DNA of 64,000 bases from Actinacidiphila bryophytorum (lineage in GTDB: Bacteria; Actinomycetota; Actinomycetes; Streptomycetales; Streptomycetaceae). Position numbers and translations under genes: made by a program. Location: the NCBI RefSeq assembly GCF_016916835.1, contig NZ_JAFFIX010000027.1:1-64000 (forward strand), written 5' to 3'. Below the pieces are notes generated by a model, which saw only the letters and a list, made by a program, of their open reading frames with translations, searched no databases and was not told the origin of the DNA. This document shows positions 33,661-43,181 of this stretch, one piece after another; position 1 is the stretch's first letter; every line of letters begins with the position of its first letter.

Positions 33661-36600
33661 ATGGCTCGGGTTGCGTGGTTCGGCCGCGGCTTCCAGCGGA
33701 TGAGTGTGCGGCGCCGGTGGGTCGGCACCGTTGCCGCGCTGGCGCTCACCACCTCGTTGGCGAGCGCCAGTCCGGCTCTGTCGGCCCCCGCGCACGCGGG
33801 ACCGCCACCTGTGCATGACGTCAAGCCAGTCTCCGGTGTGACGGCCCTGAAGCCGAAGAGGATCAAGGTCGAGGACCAGGCGAAGCGCGCCTTCCACGCG
33901 TCGCCGGCGCGCTGGCCGGCCGCGGCCAGCGCCACGGCATCCCTTCCCGCCCCGGCGGGCAAACAGCCGGGGACCAAAGCCGCCGCATCGGGAACGCCGG
34001 TGTGGGCTCGGGCTGTTGCGCCGAAAAGCGGCGCCTACAAAGGACCCAGCAGTGTCAAGGTCAAGGTGCTGGCGCATCAGGACGCGACGAAGCTGGGCGT
34101 CAACGGCGTGCTCTTCACCGTCGGCACGGCGGCGGGTGGCGCGGGCGACGTCCAGGTCGGCCTGGACACGGCCGCGTTCGGGCAGGCCTACGGCGGCAAC
34201 TACGCCTCCCGCCTGCACCTGGTCCAGCTTCCCACCTGTGCGCTGACCACTCCGGAGCTGGCCGCGTGCCGCACACAGAAGCCGCTGAGCACCGACCGCG
34301 ACGGTGCGGCCGGTATGGCGACCACGCTGGACATGGCCGCCGCTCAGGACGCCTCGGCCGCTCCGTCCGCCCAGGGCGCCGCGGCCGTACAGCCGGCCGC
34401 GGCGACTGCGATGGTGCTGGCGGCGACGGCGTCCACTGACAGCGGCGCGGGCACGTACGCGGCGACATCGCTCAAGCCGTCCGGTTCATGGTCGGCGGGT
34501 GGCTCGTCCGGTTCGTTCAGCTACAGCTACCCCATCGACTTGCCCGGTTCCTCCGGCCAGTTGCGTCCTTCGCCGGATCTGAGCTACGACTCGGGCTCAG
34601 TCGACGGTCAGACCTCGTCCACCCAGGCACAGGCATCCTGGGCGGGCGACGGTTGGAGCACGCCGGACTCCTACGTCGAGCAGACCTTCACCTCATGCTC
34701 GGACAAGCCGGAAGGTACGGCGTCTCCGGTTGCCACCGAGGACAACTGCTATGCAGGGCCGCTCCTCACCCTCTCCCTCAACGGCTCCTCGTCCTCGCTG
34801 ATCAAGGATGACGTGACCGGTGACTGGAAGCCTGAAGCCGACAACGGTGAGGTCGTCAAGCACATCACCAACTCCGCTAATGGCAGCGGCACATACAACA
34901 CCGACTACTGGACCGTCACCGAACGCAACGGGGACACCTACGAGTTCGGCCGCAACCAGCTCCCGGGCTGGACCGCGGGCAAGCCGACGACCAACTCGGT
35001 GGACACCGAGCCGGTCTACTCGGCGCACTCCGGCGACCCGTGCTACTCCTCAGACGGTTTCACCTCGTCGGTGTGCACCATGGCCTACCGCTGGCACCTG
35101 GACTACGTCACCGACACACACGGCGACGCGATGGCCTACTACTACCACCAGGACACCAATTACTACGGCGAGGACAACGGAGCCCACAACGTCTCCTACG
35201 TCCGCGACTCGTACCTGTCCCGTATCGACTACGGCTTCCGTGACGGGGGTGCCTACGGCACCGTCCCGGACCAGGTCGTCTTCAATACCGTTGGCCGTTG
35301 CACGCTGGCCACTTGCGACGCACTGTCCTCCGGCACAGCAGCTAGTCAGTATCCCGATGTCCCGTATGACCTTGTGTGCGCATCAGGGGCGACGTGTACG
35401 CAGCACTCCGCCTCCTACTTCTCCACCGCCCGCCTGTCGTCCATCACCACACGGCAGTACTCCACCGCCACGGCCGGCTACCAGGTGGTGGATACATACA
35501 CGCTGAACGAGACCGAGCCGCCGACGGGCGACGGAAACACGCCCACCCTGTGGTTGTCGTCCATCACACACACCGGAAACGACACCACTGCGGGTGGCTC
35601 CTCCGCAATTGCTCTTCCCGACGTGAAGTTCGCAGGCATCGATCTGCAGAACCGGGTTGACACCTCCTCGTTCCCAGGACTGCACCGCTACCGGATCTCG
35701 TCCGTGACCAACGAGATGGGTGGCATCACCTCGGTCGCCTACGGCCTGCCCGAGCCGTGCACAGCGGCCTATGTGGCCACCGCGAACCCGTCGAGCAACA
35801 CCAAGTCCTGCTATCCGGTGGTGTGGACACCGAAGGACTACACCGCGCCGATCACCGACTGGTTCGAGAAGTACTCCGTGACCCAGGTTCTGCAATCCGA
35901 CATCACTGGTGGTGCGGTCGCCCAGGAGACGGACTACACCTACACAGGGGGAGCCGCCTGGCACCACGACGACAGTGAGGTCGTCAAGGCCAAGTACCGC
36001 ACCTGGGGCCAGTTCCGTGGTTACGGCACCGTCGAGACCCGCACCGGCGACGGCGCCAACGACCCGCAGACCAAATCCGTCACCACGTACTACCGCGGTA
36101 TGGACGGCGACTGGCTGTCGGCTTCGTCGACCCGTTCGGTCTCGCTCACCGACTCCCAGGGCGGCCACCACACCGACAGCGACCAACTGGCCAACAAGCC
36201 CCTGGAAACCACCAACTACCTGGGCTCCGGCGGCGCGGTCACCGACTCCACCATCACGTCGTACTGGATTTCGCCGGCAACGGCCACCCGCGCCAGGACC
36301 GACGTTCCCGACTTGACCGCCCACGCGGTCCAGACTGCCGAGGCCTGGACCGGCCAGGCCCTCACCGACGGTGGCACCACGCACTGGCGGTACACCGAGA
36401 CCGACACCACCTACGACGCGGATCCGGGGGACGCCACCTTTGCGTTTCCCACCCACGTGTACAGCCACACCGTCCCTGCGGAGGCCGCGTACGACAGGTG
36501 CATCTCCACCGCATACGCACCGGCCAACACCGCGAAGAACCTCGTTGGTCTGATCTCCTTCCAGGAGACGGACTCCGTCGCCTGCTCCGGCTTCACAGAG

Positions 36601-39600
36601 AACAGCACTGCGACGGTCCCGAAAAACCTCAACTCCCTCGGCGCACCGACGTCTGTCGACCGGCCGGCCCAAGTCGTGTCCGCCACCCAGAACTTCTACG
36701 ACGACCCCACCTTCTCCTCGACCTTCCCGCAGGCGTCCGCGCCCACCGTCGGCGACGTGACGATGGCCCGCCACGCGTCCGGCTTCACCGGCGGCGCCTT
36801 CACCTGGGTCACCGGCAGCCGCAGCACCTACGACAGCTACGGCCGGGCGACCGTCGCCTACGACAGCAACGGCAACAAGACAAGCACCGCCTACACCGTC
36901 GACAGCGTCGGCCTGACCACCGCGGTGAGTTCCACCAACGCCAAGAACCAGACCGCCGGCACCACCCTCGCCCCGGCACGTGGCCTGACACTCACCTCGA
37001 CGGACGTCAACGGCTTGGTCAGCACGGTCCAGTACGACGCTCTCGGCCGCACCACTGCTGCCTGGGAGCACAATCGTGCCGTCACCCAGCCCGCCGACGA
37101 GCTGTACATCTACACGGTCTCCCAGACCGGCCCCTCGGGCGTGACCACCAGGACGCTGAATGACTCCCTCGGCTACGTCACCTCCATCAGCCTCTACGAC
37201 GCCTTGGGCCGGGACCGGCAGACCCAGACCCTGACCCCGCAGGGCGGGCGCCTGGTCACCGAGTCGATCTACGACTCCCACGGCTGGGTGCGCAAGAAGA
37301 ACAACGCCTACTGGGACGCGGACAACCTGCCTGCGTTGGAGTTCGCTTCGGCGCAGGACTCTGAGATTCCCAACCAGGACGTCTTCACCTTCGATGGTCT
37401 CGGCCGCACGGTGGTGGACGACTCCGAGCAGTACTCGGTGACCAAGCAGACCACCACCACCATCTACAGCGGTGACACCACCACGGTGATCCCGCCGGAC
37501 GGCGGCACGGTGAAGGCCACCACCACCGACCCGCTCGGCCGTACCGCATCCGTCGTCTCGTACAGCGCCCGGCCCACGCTGAATAAGCCGGCCAACACCT
37601 TCACCGGTATCTGGTCCGTCAGCGGTGGTACGTCCAACGCGATCACCTACGGCTACGACGGGCACGGCAACCAGGACGCCACCGAGAGCGGCGGCAGCAC
37701 CTGGACGACGACATTCGACCTGCTCGGCCGCGCGACGGCGAAGTCCGACCCGGACGCCGGCACGAGCACCATCGTCTACGACGCCAACGGCAACCTGACG
37801 CAGACCACCGACGCCCGCGGCGACAGCGTCTCGTTCGTGTACGACGCGTTGAACCGCAAGACGGCCCAGTACGCGGCCACCACAGCCGAGCAGGCTTCGG
37901 CCAACGAACTCGCCTCCTGGGTCTACGACAACGACAACGCCGTGGCTAATGTCAAGAACCCGATCGGCCAGCTCACCACCGAGACCGCCTACAACGGCGG
38001 GGCCGCGTACGTGACGCAGCAACTCGGCTACAACGCCTTCGGTGAGTCACTCGGCGAGTCGGTGATCATCCCCGCATCCGAGGGCACTGCCCTCGGCCGC
38101 ACCTGGACGTTCAAGCACACCTACACCCCCGACACCGGCCTGCTCTACAGCGACAGTTACCCGCTGGCCGGCGGCCTCCCGGCCGAGTCGGTCCTCCACG
38201 GCTACTCGACTTCTTTGGACCTGCCCAACACTGTTGCCGACACGTCATACGGCTACGCCCAGAACACCACGTACTCCGCGTACGGCCAGGTCCTCCAGGA
38301 GACCGTCGGAGCGGCCGCCAACCCGGCCTATCTCACCAACACCTACGACCCGCACACCGGCGCGCTGACCGATCAGCTGCTGACCCGCTCCACGCAGCCG
38401 GCCGCGATCGACGACGAGGCCTACACCTACGACCCGGCCGGCAACATCACCCGGCAGACCAGCACCCGCCTAGGGGCCACCGCTGCCACCGAGACGCAGT
38501 GCTACCAGTACGACCAGCTCGACCGGCTCAACCAGGCCTGGACCGCGACGGACTCGTGCGCGGCGACTCCCACGACCGCAGCCCATTCCACGGTCGGTGA
38601 CCAGCTCACCGGCGGGAGCGCGTACTGGACCAGCTGGACCTTCGACATCCTGGGCCAGCGCACCAGCCAGACCGACCACTCCACCAGCGGCGGCGCGGAC
38701 ACCACCACCAGCTACACGTACAAGGGCACCGGCAACAACAACACCGCCGACCAGCCCCACGCCCTCGCCAGCACCACGTCCACCGGTGCCGCCACCGCCT
38801 CGACCGCCTATGCCTACGACGCCGACGGGAACACGCTCACCCGCACCACCGCTTCGGGCACCCAGAACCTGACCTGGAACACCGCCGGTCAGCTCACCCA
38901 GGTCGCCGGTTCCGGCACGGGCACCACCAGCTACGTCTACGACGCCGACGGGAACGTCCTGCTGCAGAAGGACCCGGGCAGCACGGTCCTCTATCTGCCC
39001 GGCCAGCAGATGACCCTCAACACCGCCACCAACACCACCACGGGTGTCCGCTACATCGCCCTGCCCGGTGGTGGAACCGCGGTGCGTACCGGTCTCAGCG
39101 CCAACTACGGTTTCGAATTCGGCGACCTGCACGGCACCAACGGCATCCGCCTGGACAGCACCGGCCAGGTCCCGACCTGGCGCCAGTTCACCCCCTACGG
39201 CGACACCCGCGGCACCACGGTCACCTGGACCGACAACCGCGGCTTCCTCAACGCTCCGAACAACACCAACACGGGCCTCACCCTCCTGGGCGCTCGCCAG
39301 TACGACCCCACCATCGGTCGCTTCATCAGCCTCGACCCGCTCTTCGAAGCCACCGACGACCAACTCCTCAACGGCTACGGCTACACCCGCGACAACCCCA
39401 TCGGCCAAGCCGACCCCACCGGGCTACGCCCACTCGGCGCGTGCGACGGCGAATGCGGTACCGGTGCGTCGGACGTCTCCAAGCCCGAGAACGTTGTGGC
39501 CAACAACGTCTACAAGGCGACCCACAGCAAGAACTGGGTCAACACCCACTCGGTGTCCGGGCGCGCCAAGGACCGCCCGCAGACGCAGTACGCCCTGTTC

Positions 39601-40671
39601 AGCCCTAGCCAGAAGTCGCATCTCGAAGGCGGCTACTGGAAGCCGTTCACCAACGCCTTCGGCCACATGGAAAACGTGTGCTTCGGGCGGACCGGCTGCC
39701 AGAAGGCAGCCCAGTACCTGCTGCACCACGAAGACGATGTCGCTGGTGCCCAGCGGATCGCCGCGACCTACTGCGTCGATCACTACGACGAGTGCACGCG
39801 GGAAGCCGCAAAGTGGGATCGAAGCAATCAGATCTTCGAAGACGCGGCAATGATGTTCGCCGGCGGGGATCTGCCGGACCTCGGCGAATTCGACGACGTC
39901 TACCTGGCCACAAAGGCCGGTGAAAAGGGCTGCCTGAACAGCTTCGCGCCCGACACCCCAGTACTGCTTGCTGACGGGACCAGCAAACCCATCAGCAAGG
40001 TGGTCACAGGTGACGCCGTCGAAGCCGGCAACCCCGCCACCGGCAGGGACGAAGGCCCGCGCGCCGTCACCGCCACCCTCATCAACCACGACGACAACCT
40101 CATCGACATCCAGGTCGAGACGTCACCCGGACATCTCACCATCCTTCACACCACCACAGAGCACCCGTTCTGGGACGACACCACCCACGCCTGGGTCAAC
40201 GCCGCCGACCTCACCCCTGGCCACGTCCTCGAAACCGCCCACAACACCCACGTCCGCATCGCCGCCCTCCACCCCGTCACCGGCGAAGCCGACATGTACA
40301 ACCTCACGGTCAACGACCTGCACACGTACTATGTACTCGCTGGTACCACGCCAGTGCTTGTGCATAATTCGAGCTGCGGCATTCCGACGAAGACAGACAG
40401 GATTGCCGAGCATCTCACTTTCAGGGATCTTGATGCCGCTCAACGCGAACTTGGTGGCGAGGTTGTTGCGCGAAAGGCTGATGGAACTCCTTGGGACCAT
40501 GTTGGGGAGGTTCGAGACGCTCAGAAGGGTCTCCTGAACCGCATTCACCAGATCAAGGTGCAGATGTCAAAGGCAGGGGTTGATGACCCGAGCTTCCCAT
40601 CACTGCAGGACGAATTCAGCCAGGCAAGCAAACTGCTCGACTACTCAGAGAAATATGTCCCGAGGCACTGA
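33661..40671 (+). CDS. Secreted RHS protein with HINT and polymorphic toxin type 28 C-terminus
   Basis: The protein has 2336 residues. A signal peptide (RRRWVGTVAALALTTSLASA, cleavage near HAG) is followed by an SpvB/TcC-like N-terminal region (SYSYPIDLPGSSGQLRPSPD, about 280-400), about 1200 residues of RHS/YD repeats, and the RHS core (ARQYDPTIGRFISLDPLFEA). A HINT domain begins at Cys2091 (CLNSFAPDTPVLLADG) and ends VLVHNS (His2235-Asn2236). A toxin of about 100 residues follows, with TFRDLDAAQRELGGEVVARK and TPWDHVGEVRDAQKGLLNRI, which I recognise as the type 28 toxin, predicted to be an RNase. HINT probably self-cleaves to release the toxin. ATG 33700 is an alternative start. The next gene overlaps by one base. 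Confidence 0.93.
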   Translation: MARVAWFGRGFQRMSVRRRWVGTVAALALTTSLASASPALSAPAHAGPPPVHDVKPVSGVTALKPKRIKVEDQAKRAFHASPARWPAAASATASLPAPAGKQPGTKAAASGTPVWARAVAPKSGAYKGPSSVKVKVLAHQDATKLGVNGVLFTVGTAAGGAGDVQVGLDTAAFGQAYGGNYASRLHLVQLPTCALTTPELAACRTQKPLSTDRDGAAGMATTLDMAAAQDASAAPSAQGAAAVQPAAATAMVLAATASTDSGAGTYAATSLKPSGSWSAGGSSGSFSYSYPIDLPGSSGQLRPSPDLSYDSGSVDGQTSSTQAQASWAGDGWSTPDSYVEQTFTSCSDKPEGTASPVATEDNCYAGPLLTLSLNGSSSSLIKDDVTGDWKPEADNGEVVKHITNSANGSGTYNTDYWTVTERNGDTYEFGRNQLPGWTAGKPTTNSVDTEPVYSAHSGDPCYSSDGFTSSVCTMAYRWHLDYVTDTHGDAMAYYYHQDTNYYGEDNGAHNVSYVRDSYLSRIDYGFRDGGAYGTVPDQVVFNTVGRCTLATCDALSSGTAASQYPDVPYDLVCASGATCTQHSASYFSTARLSSITTRQYSTATAGYQVVDTYTLNETEPPTGDGNTPTLWLSSITHTGNDTTAGGSSAIALPDVKFAGIDLQNRVDTSSFPGLHRYRISSVTNEMGGITSVAYGLPEPCTAAYVATANPSSNTKSCYPVVWTPKDYTAPITDWFEKYSVTQVLQSDITGGAVAQETDYTYTGGAAWHHDDSEVVKAKYRTWGQFRGYGTVETRTGDGANDPQTKSVTTYYRGMDGDWLSASSTRSVSLTDSQGGHHTDSDQLANKPLETTNYLGSGGAVTDSTITSYWISPATATRARTDVPDLTAHAVQTAEAWTGQALTDGGTTHWRYTETDTTYDADPGDATFAFPTHVYSHTVPAEAAYDRCISTAYAPANTAKNLVGLISFQETDSVACSGFTENSTATVPKNLNSLGAPTSVDRPAQVVSATQNFYDDPTFSSTFPQASAPTVGDVTMARHASGFTGGAFTWVTGSRSTYDSYGRATVAYDSNGNKTSTAYTVDSVGLTTAVSSTNAKNQTAGTTLAPARGLTLTSTDVNGLVSTVQYDALGRTTAAWEHNRAVTQPADELYIYTVSQTGPSGVTTRTLNDSLGYVTSISLYDALGRDRQTQTLTPQGGRLVTESIYDSHGWVRKKNNAYWDADNLPALEFASAQDSEIPNQDVFTFDGLGRTVVDDSEQYSVTKQTTTTIYSGDTTTVIPPDGGTVKATTTDPLGRTASVVSYSARPTLNKPANTFTGIWSVSGGTSNAITYGYDGHGNQDATESGGSTWTTTFDLLGRATAKSDPDAGTSTIVYDANGNLTQTTDARGDSVSFVYDALNRKTAQYAATTAEQASANELASWVYDNDNAVANVKNPIGQLTTETAYNGGAAYVTQQLGYNAFGESLGESVIIPASEGTALGRTWTFKHTYTPDTGLLYSDSYPLAGGLPAESVLHGYSTSLDLPNTVADTSYGYAQNTTYSAYGQVLQETVGAAANPAYLTNTYDPHTGALTDQLLTRSTQPAAIDDEAYTYDPAGNITRQTSTRLGATAATETQCYQYDQLDRLNQAWTATDSCAATPTTAAHSTVGDQLTGGSAYWTSWTFDILGQRTSQTDHSTSGGADTTTSYTYKGTGNNNTADQPHALASTTSTGAATASTAYAYDADGNTLTRTTASGTQNLTWNTAGQLTQVAGSGTGTTSYVYDADGNVLLQKDPGSTVLYLPGQQMTLNTATNTTTGVRYIALPGGGTAVRTGLSANYGFEFGDLHGTNGIRLDSTGQVPTWRQFTPYGDTRGTTVTWTDNRGFLNAPNNTNTGLTLLGARQYDPTIGRFISLDPLFEATDDQLLNGYGYTRDNPIGQADPTGLRPLGACDGECGTGASDVSKPENVVANNVYKATHSKNWVNTHSVSGRAKDRPQTQYALFSPSQKSHLEGGYWKPFTNAFGHMENVCFGRTGCQKAAQYLLHHEDDVAGAQRIAATYCVDHYDECTREAAKWDRSNQIFEDAAMMFAGGDLPDLGEFDDVYLATKAGEKGCLNSFAPDTPVLLADGTSKPISKVVTGDAVEAGNPATGRDEGPRAVTATLINHDDNLIDIQVETSPGHLTILHTTTEHPFWDDTTHAWVNAADLTPGHVLETAHNTHVRIAALHPVTGEADMYNLTVNDLHTYYVLAGTTPVLVHNSSCGIPTKTDRIAEHLTFRDLDAAQRELGGEVVARKADGTPWDHVGEVRDAQKGLLNRIHQIKVQMSKAGVDDPSFPSLQDEFSQASKLLDYSEKYVPRH

Positions 40672-41246
40672 TGGCAGATTTTAGAGACATGCTCAGTAAA
40701 GCGAAATCTGGGACGCTGAGCGCTAGAGAGCTCGGCGTTGCCGTGGAGGCAATTTCTGAGGGCCGGACAAGTCAGGGAGACCTGTATACAGCGTTGCACG
40801 TGGTTGGACTAGCGGGTTCCTCTGCCCAAGCGGAGGCTGTCAGGCAGTATCTCCGTATGCCTGCGGATCCAATGCTGTCCCGCCTTGCCTTGCAGGTACT
40901 TGGTGACTACTGGGGGATGTCTTCTGAGCTCCTCCCTGAGCTCCGCAGCTTCCTGGCTGGAGTCGATTGGGATGTTGATGGCGATGTTCGAGATATCGCC
41001 ATTTCCATCACTGGCAGGCACCTTCGAAATGCAGGCGGGCCGACGGACTTGGCGAAAAGTTTGATGGATATCGCCGACGATGAAAGCGAGTTCGGTCTTG
41101 TGCGAGAGGCCGCCTTGCGGGCCTTGGCCACCGGACTTGGGGATTCGCTTCTCGAAACGTCATCTCCTGCCGTCCGAGTGCGCGTTGGATCTGCACAGGC
41201 TGTCGACGTCCTAGCCCGTGCAAGAAAAAGCTATGCCCGGCATTAG
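40671..41246 (+). CDS. Candidate immunity protein, HEAT-repeat-like
   Basis: The 191-residue protein is all-helical, with HEAT-like pairs such as DPMLSRLALQVLGDYWG and DVRDIAISITGRHLRNAG then LVREAALRALATGLG. Its ATG shares a base with the RHS stop (TGATG), so it is made with the toxin. Position and coupling identify it as the likely antidote. The base composition is clearly lower in GC than the surrounding genes, as is the toxin tip, which suggests that both came together by transfer. A strong terminator follows. Confidence 0.75.
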   Translation: MADFRDMLSKAKSGTLSARELGVAVEAISEGRTSQGDLYTALHVVGLAGSSAQAEAVRQYLRMPADPMLSRLALQVLGDYWGMSSELLPELRSFLAGVDWDVDGDVRDIAISITGRHLRNAGGPTDLAKSLMDIADDESEFGLVREAALRALATGLGDSLLETSSPAVRVRVGSAQAVDVLARARKSYARH

Positions 41247-41280
41247 CTGGCATCAGGGAATGTAATTCCATGATTTGAGC

Positions 41281-41329
41281 GGCAAGAAGCCCCGCCAAGA
41301 CCGTGGGGGTCCTGGCGGGGCTTCTTGCC
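41281..41329 (+). terminator. Bidirectional hairpin after the immunity gene
   Basis: GGCAAGAAGCCCCGCCA and TGGCGGGGCTTCTTGCC are perfect 17-bp arms around a 15-nt loop. It separates the immunity gene from the convergent integrase remnant. Confidence 0.85.
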
Positions 41330-41357
41330 GTCTTGACGGCAGTAGTTGACGGCAACG

Positions 41358-41893
41358 TCAACAGACGGTGATTGCACAAAGCGGCGGTTCGTCACCATCG
41401 TCGGGCTCGGCGGCGGGCTTGGTGGGGTCACGGAGGGCGTTGCCGAGGAGGTCGATGGCCTGCCTCTGCAGGCGGAGCCGGACGTGGGCGTACACCGTGG
41501 CGGTGACGCCGATGTGGGCGTGACCGAGTAGCTCCTTGATGACGACGAGTTCGACGCCCTGCTCCAGGAGCAGGGTCGCTGCCGAGTGCCGAAGATCATG
41601 GAAGCGGATACGGCGGAGCCTGGCCTGGCGGAGCAGAGTGTTGAAGTGTCGGGTGAGCGTGGCTCCCTCGATCGGGGCTCCGTCGGGCCGGGTGAACACG
41701 TAGCCGCTGTCCCGCCAGCTGGTGCCTGCCGATTGGCGTTCCTGGCGCTGCCGGTCGCGGTGCTGTTCGAGGGAGCGCAGGCATGGGGTGGGCAGGGCGA
41801 TCCGCCGTTCCGAGCTCTGGGTCTTGGTTGGCAGAGCGGTCAGGCCGCTGGAATTGGTGCGCTGCAAGGTGCGGCGGATGCTGGCGGTCCCGC
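41358..41893 (-). pseudogene. Truncated tyrosine recombinase (integrase), C-terminal half
   Basis: The frame keeps the catalytic end of a phage-type integrase: RIRFHDLRHSAATLLLEQG (His-x-x-Arg box), LLGHAHIGVTATVYAHV (His and Tyr nucleophile), and the typical C-terminal QAIDLLG tail. The N-terminal DNA-binding part and the first catalytic Arg are missing. Homology stops near 41893, where the sequence changes into an acetyl-CoA synthetase remnant. About 178 codons of an expected 370-450 survive, so it should be inactive. Confidence 0.85.
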
Positions 41894-42122
41894 CGGCCAG
41901 CCGGGCCGCAGCGCGAGTTCGCCCTCCGCTCCCGGGCCGTCCAGCACGTGCACGCGTCCGCCGACGACTTGAGCCCGACCGTTCGGCCCGCGTTCCAGGA
42001 CCGCAGCTTCCACGTCCGGTAGCGGTCGCCCCATGGATCCCGGTCGGATCTGCGTCCCGGGGACGTTCGCGATCATGATGCTGCCGGTCTCGGTCTGCCA
42101 CCAGTTGTCGTGCACTGGCAGA
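41894..42122 (-). pseudogene. Fragment of acetyl-CoA synthetase-like gene
   Basis: About 76 codons encode LPVHDNWWQTETGSIMIANV, GSMGRPLPDVEAAVLERG and GAEGELALRPGWP. These are core adenylation motifs of acetate-CoA ligases. It is cut at 42122 by the insertion sequence and at about 41893 by the integrase fragment. No continuation is seen on the far side of the insertion sequence, so material was lost. Confidence 0.85.
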
Positions 42123-42206
42123 CTGAGAAGCTGTTGCGCTATCGAGCGTGGTGAGCGTGGGTTCGAGTGTGGTTTCCCGGTCGGGTGATCTTCGGTCGGG
42201 GCAGGC

Positions 42207-43181
42207 ATGGGGACAGGGCCTCCGGTGCATCTCGGGGTTGTCGAGACCAACGAGCATGCCGTGGAGGCCCTGTTGCCGTTGTTGTACGCCTTTGCGTCGG
42301 GCGGGTCCAGCTCGTTCGCCCGGTCGTGTGACTGTCTCGCGCACCGTTTCGGGAACGCGGGCGACCGCCCCGGCCGGGAGCCGCGGTATCCGTCGGACAT
42401 GACGGATACGGAGTGGGCCGCGGTACGGGGTCTGCTGCCGGTGCCCGGCTGGATGGAGGGCAGGGGCAGGCGGCCGGAGGGCTACTGCCACCGGCAGATG
42501 CTCGACGCGGTCCGCTACCTGGTCGCGGGCGGTATCACGTGGCGGGCGATGCCAGCGGACTTCCCCCCGTGGGACCGCGTCTACGCGTTCTGGCGGCGCT
42601 GGCGCGACCAGGGGCTGATCGGCGAACTGCACGACAGGCTGCGTGACCGTGTCCGGCAGGCGGCCGGCCGGGACACGGAACCGACCGCGGGCATCATCGA
42701 CGCACAGTCGGTGAAAGGGGCCGCGTCGGTGCCGACCGCGACCAGGGGCTTCGACGGCGGGAAGAAGGTCAACGGACGCAAGCGGCACATCGTGGTGGAC
42801 ACACTCGGACTGCTGCTGACGGTGGTGGTCACGGCGGCGTCGGTGACCGACCGCGAGGCAGCCCGGACGCTCCTGGCCCGGCTGCGGCGCCGGCACTGGC
42901 GGATCACGCGGGTGTGGGCGGACGGCGGCTACACCGGGCAGCTGGTCGACTTCGCCCGCAAGGTACTGCAGATCGCGCTGACGGTCGTCAAACGCAGTGA
43001 CGACACCAGCGGGTTCACCGTGCTGCCCAAACGGTGGCTGGTGGAGCGGACGTTCGCGTGGCTGATGCGCTCACGCCGCCTTGCCCGCGACTACGAACGG
43101 CGCACCGACAGTGCGGAGGCGATGATCTGGTGGTCGATGAGCATGGTCATGAGCCGCCGCCTGGCCCGGCAACGACGCTGA
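42207..43181 (+). CDS. IS5 family DDE transposase
   Basis: The 324-residue protein has the IS5-type entry RYPSDMTDTEWAAVRGLLPV, the N2-like RQMLDAVRYLVAGGITWRAM, then the catalytic triad: Asp165 in IIDAQSVKG, Asp239 in WADGGYTG and Glu280 in VERTFAWLMRSRR. All key residues are intact, so it may be active. It catalyses cut-and-paste movement of the element. A GGGGCAGG stretch precedes ATG 42207. Its last 35 bp overlap the 3' end of the convergent cargo gene. Confidence 0.94.
   Translation: MGTGPPVHLGVVETNEHAVEALLPLLYAFASGGSSSFARSCDCLAHRFGNAGDRPGREPRYPSDMTDTEWAAVRGLLPVPGWMEGRGRRPEGYCHRQMLDAVRYLVAGGITWRAMPADFPPWDRVYAFWRRWRDQGLIGELHDRLRDRVRQAAGRDTEPTAGIIDAQSVKGAASVPTATRGFDGGKKVNGRKRHIVVDTLGLLLTVVVTAASVTDREAARTLLARLRRRHWRITRVWADGGYTGQLVDFARKVLQIALTVVKRSDDTSGFTVLPKRWLVERTFAWLMRSRRLARDYERRTDSAEAMIWWSMSMVMSRRLARQRR

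Noticed and set aside
35383..38022. 879-codon frame antisense to the RHS gene
   Set aside because: It mirrors the RHS repeats and shows no independent domain or ribosome binding site.
41281..41329. Terminator hairpin considered as an integrase attachment site
   Set aside because: The integrase is truncated, no tRNA gene or second copy of the core was found in the window, and the position between convergent gene ends fits a terminator.
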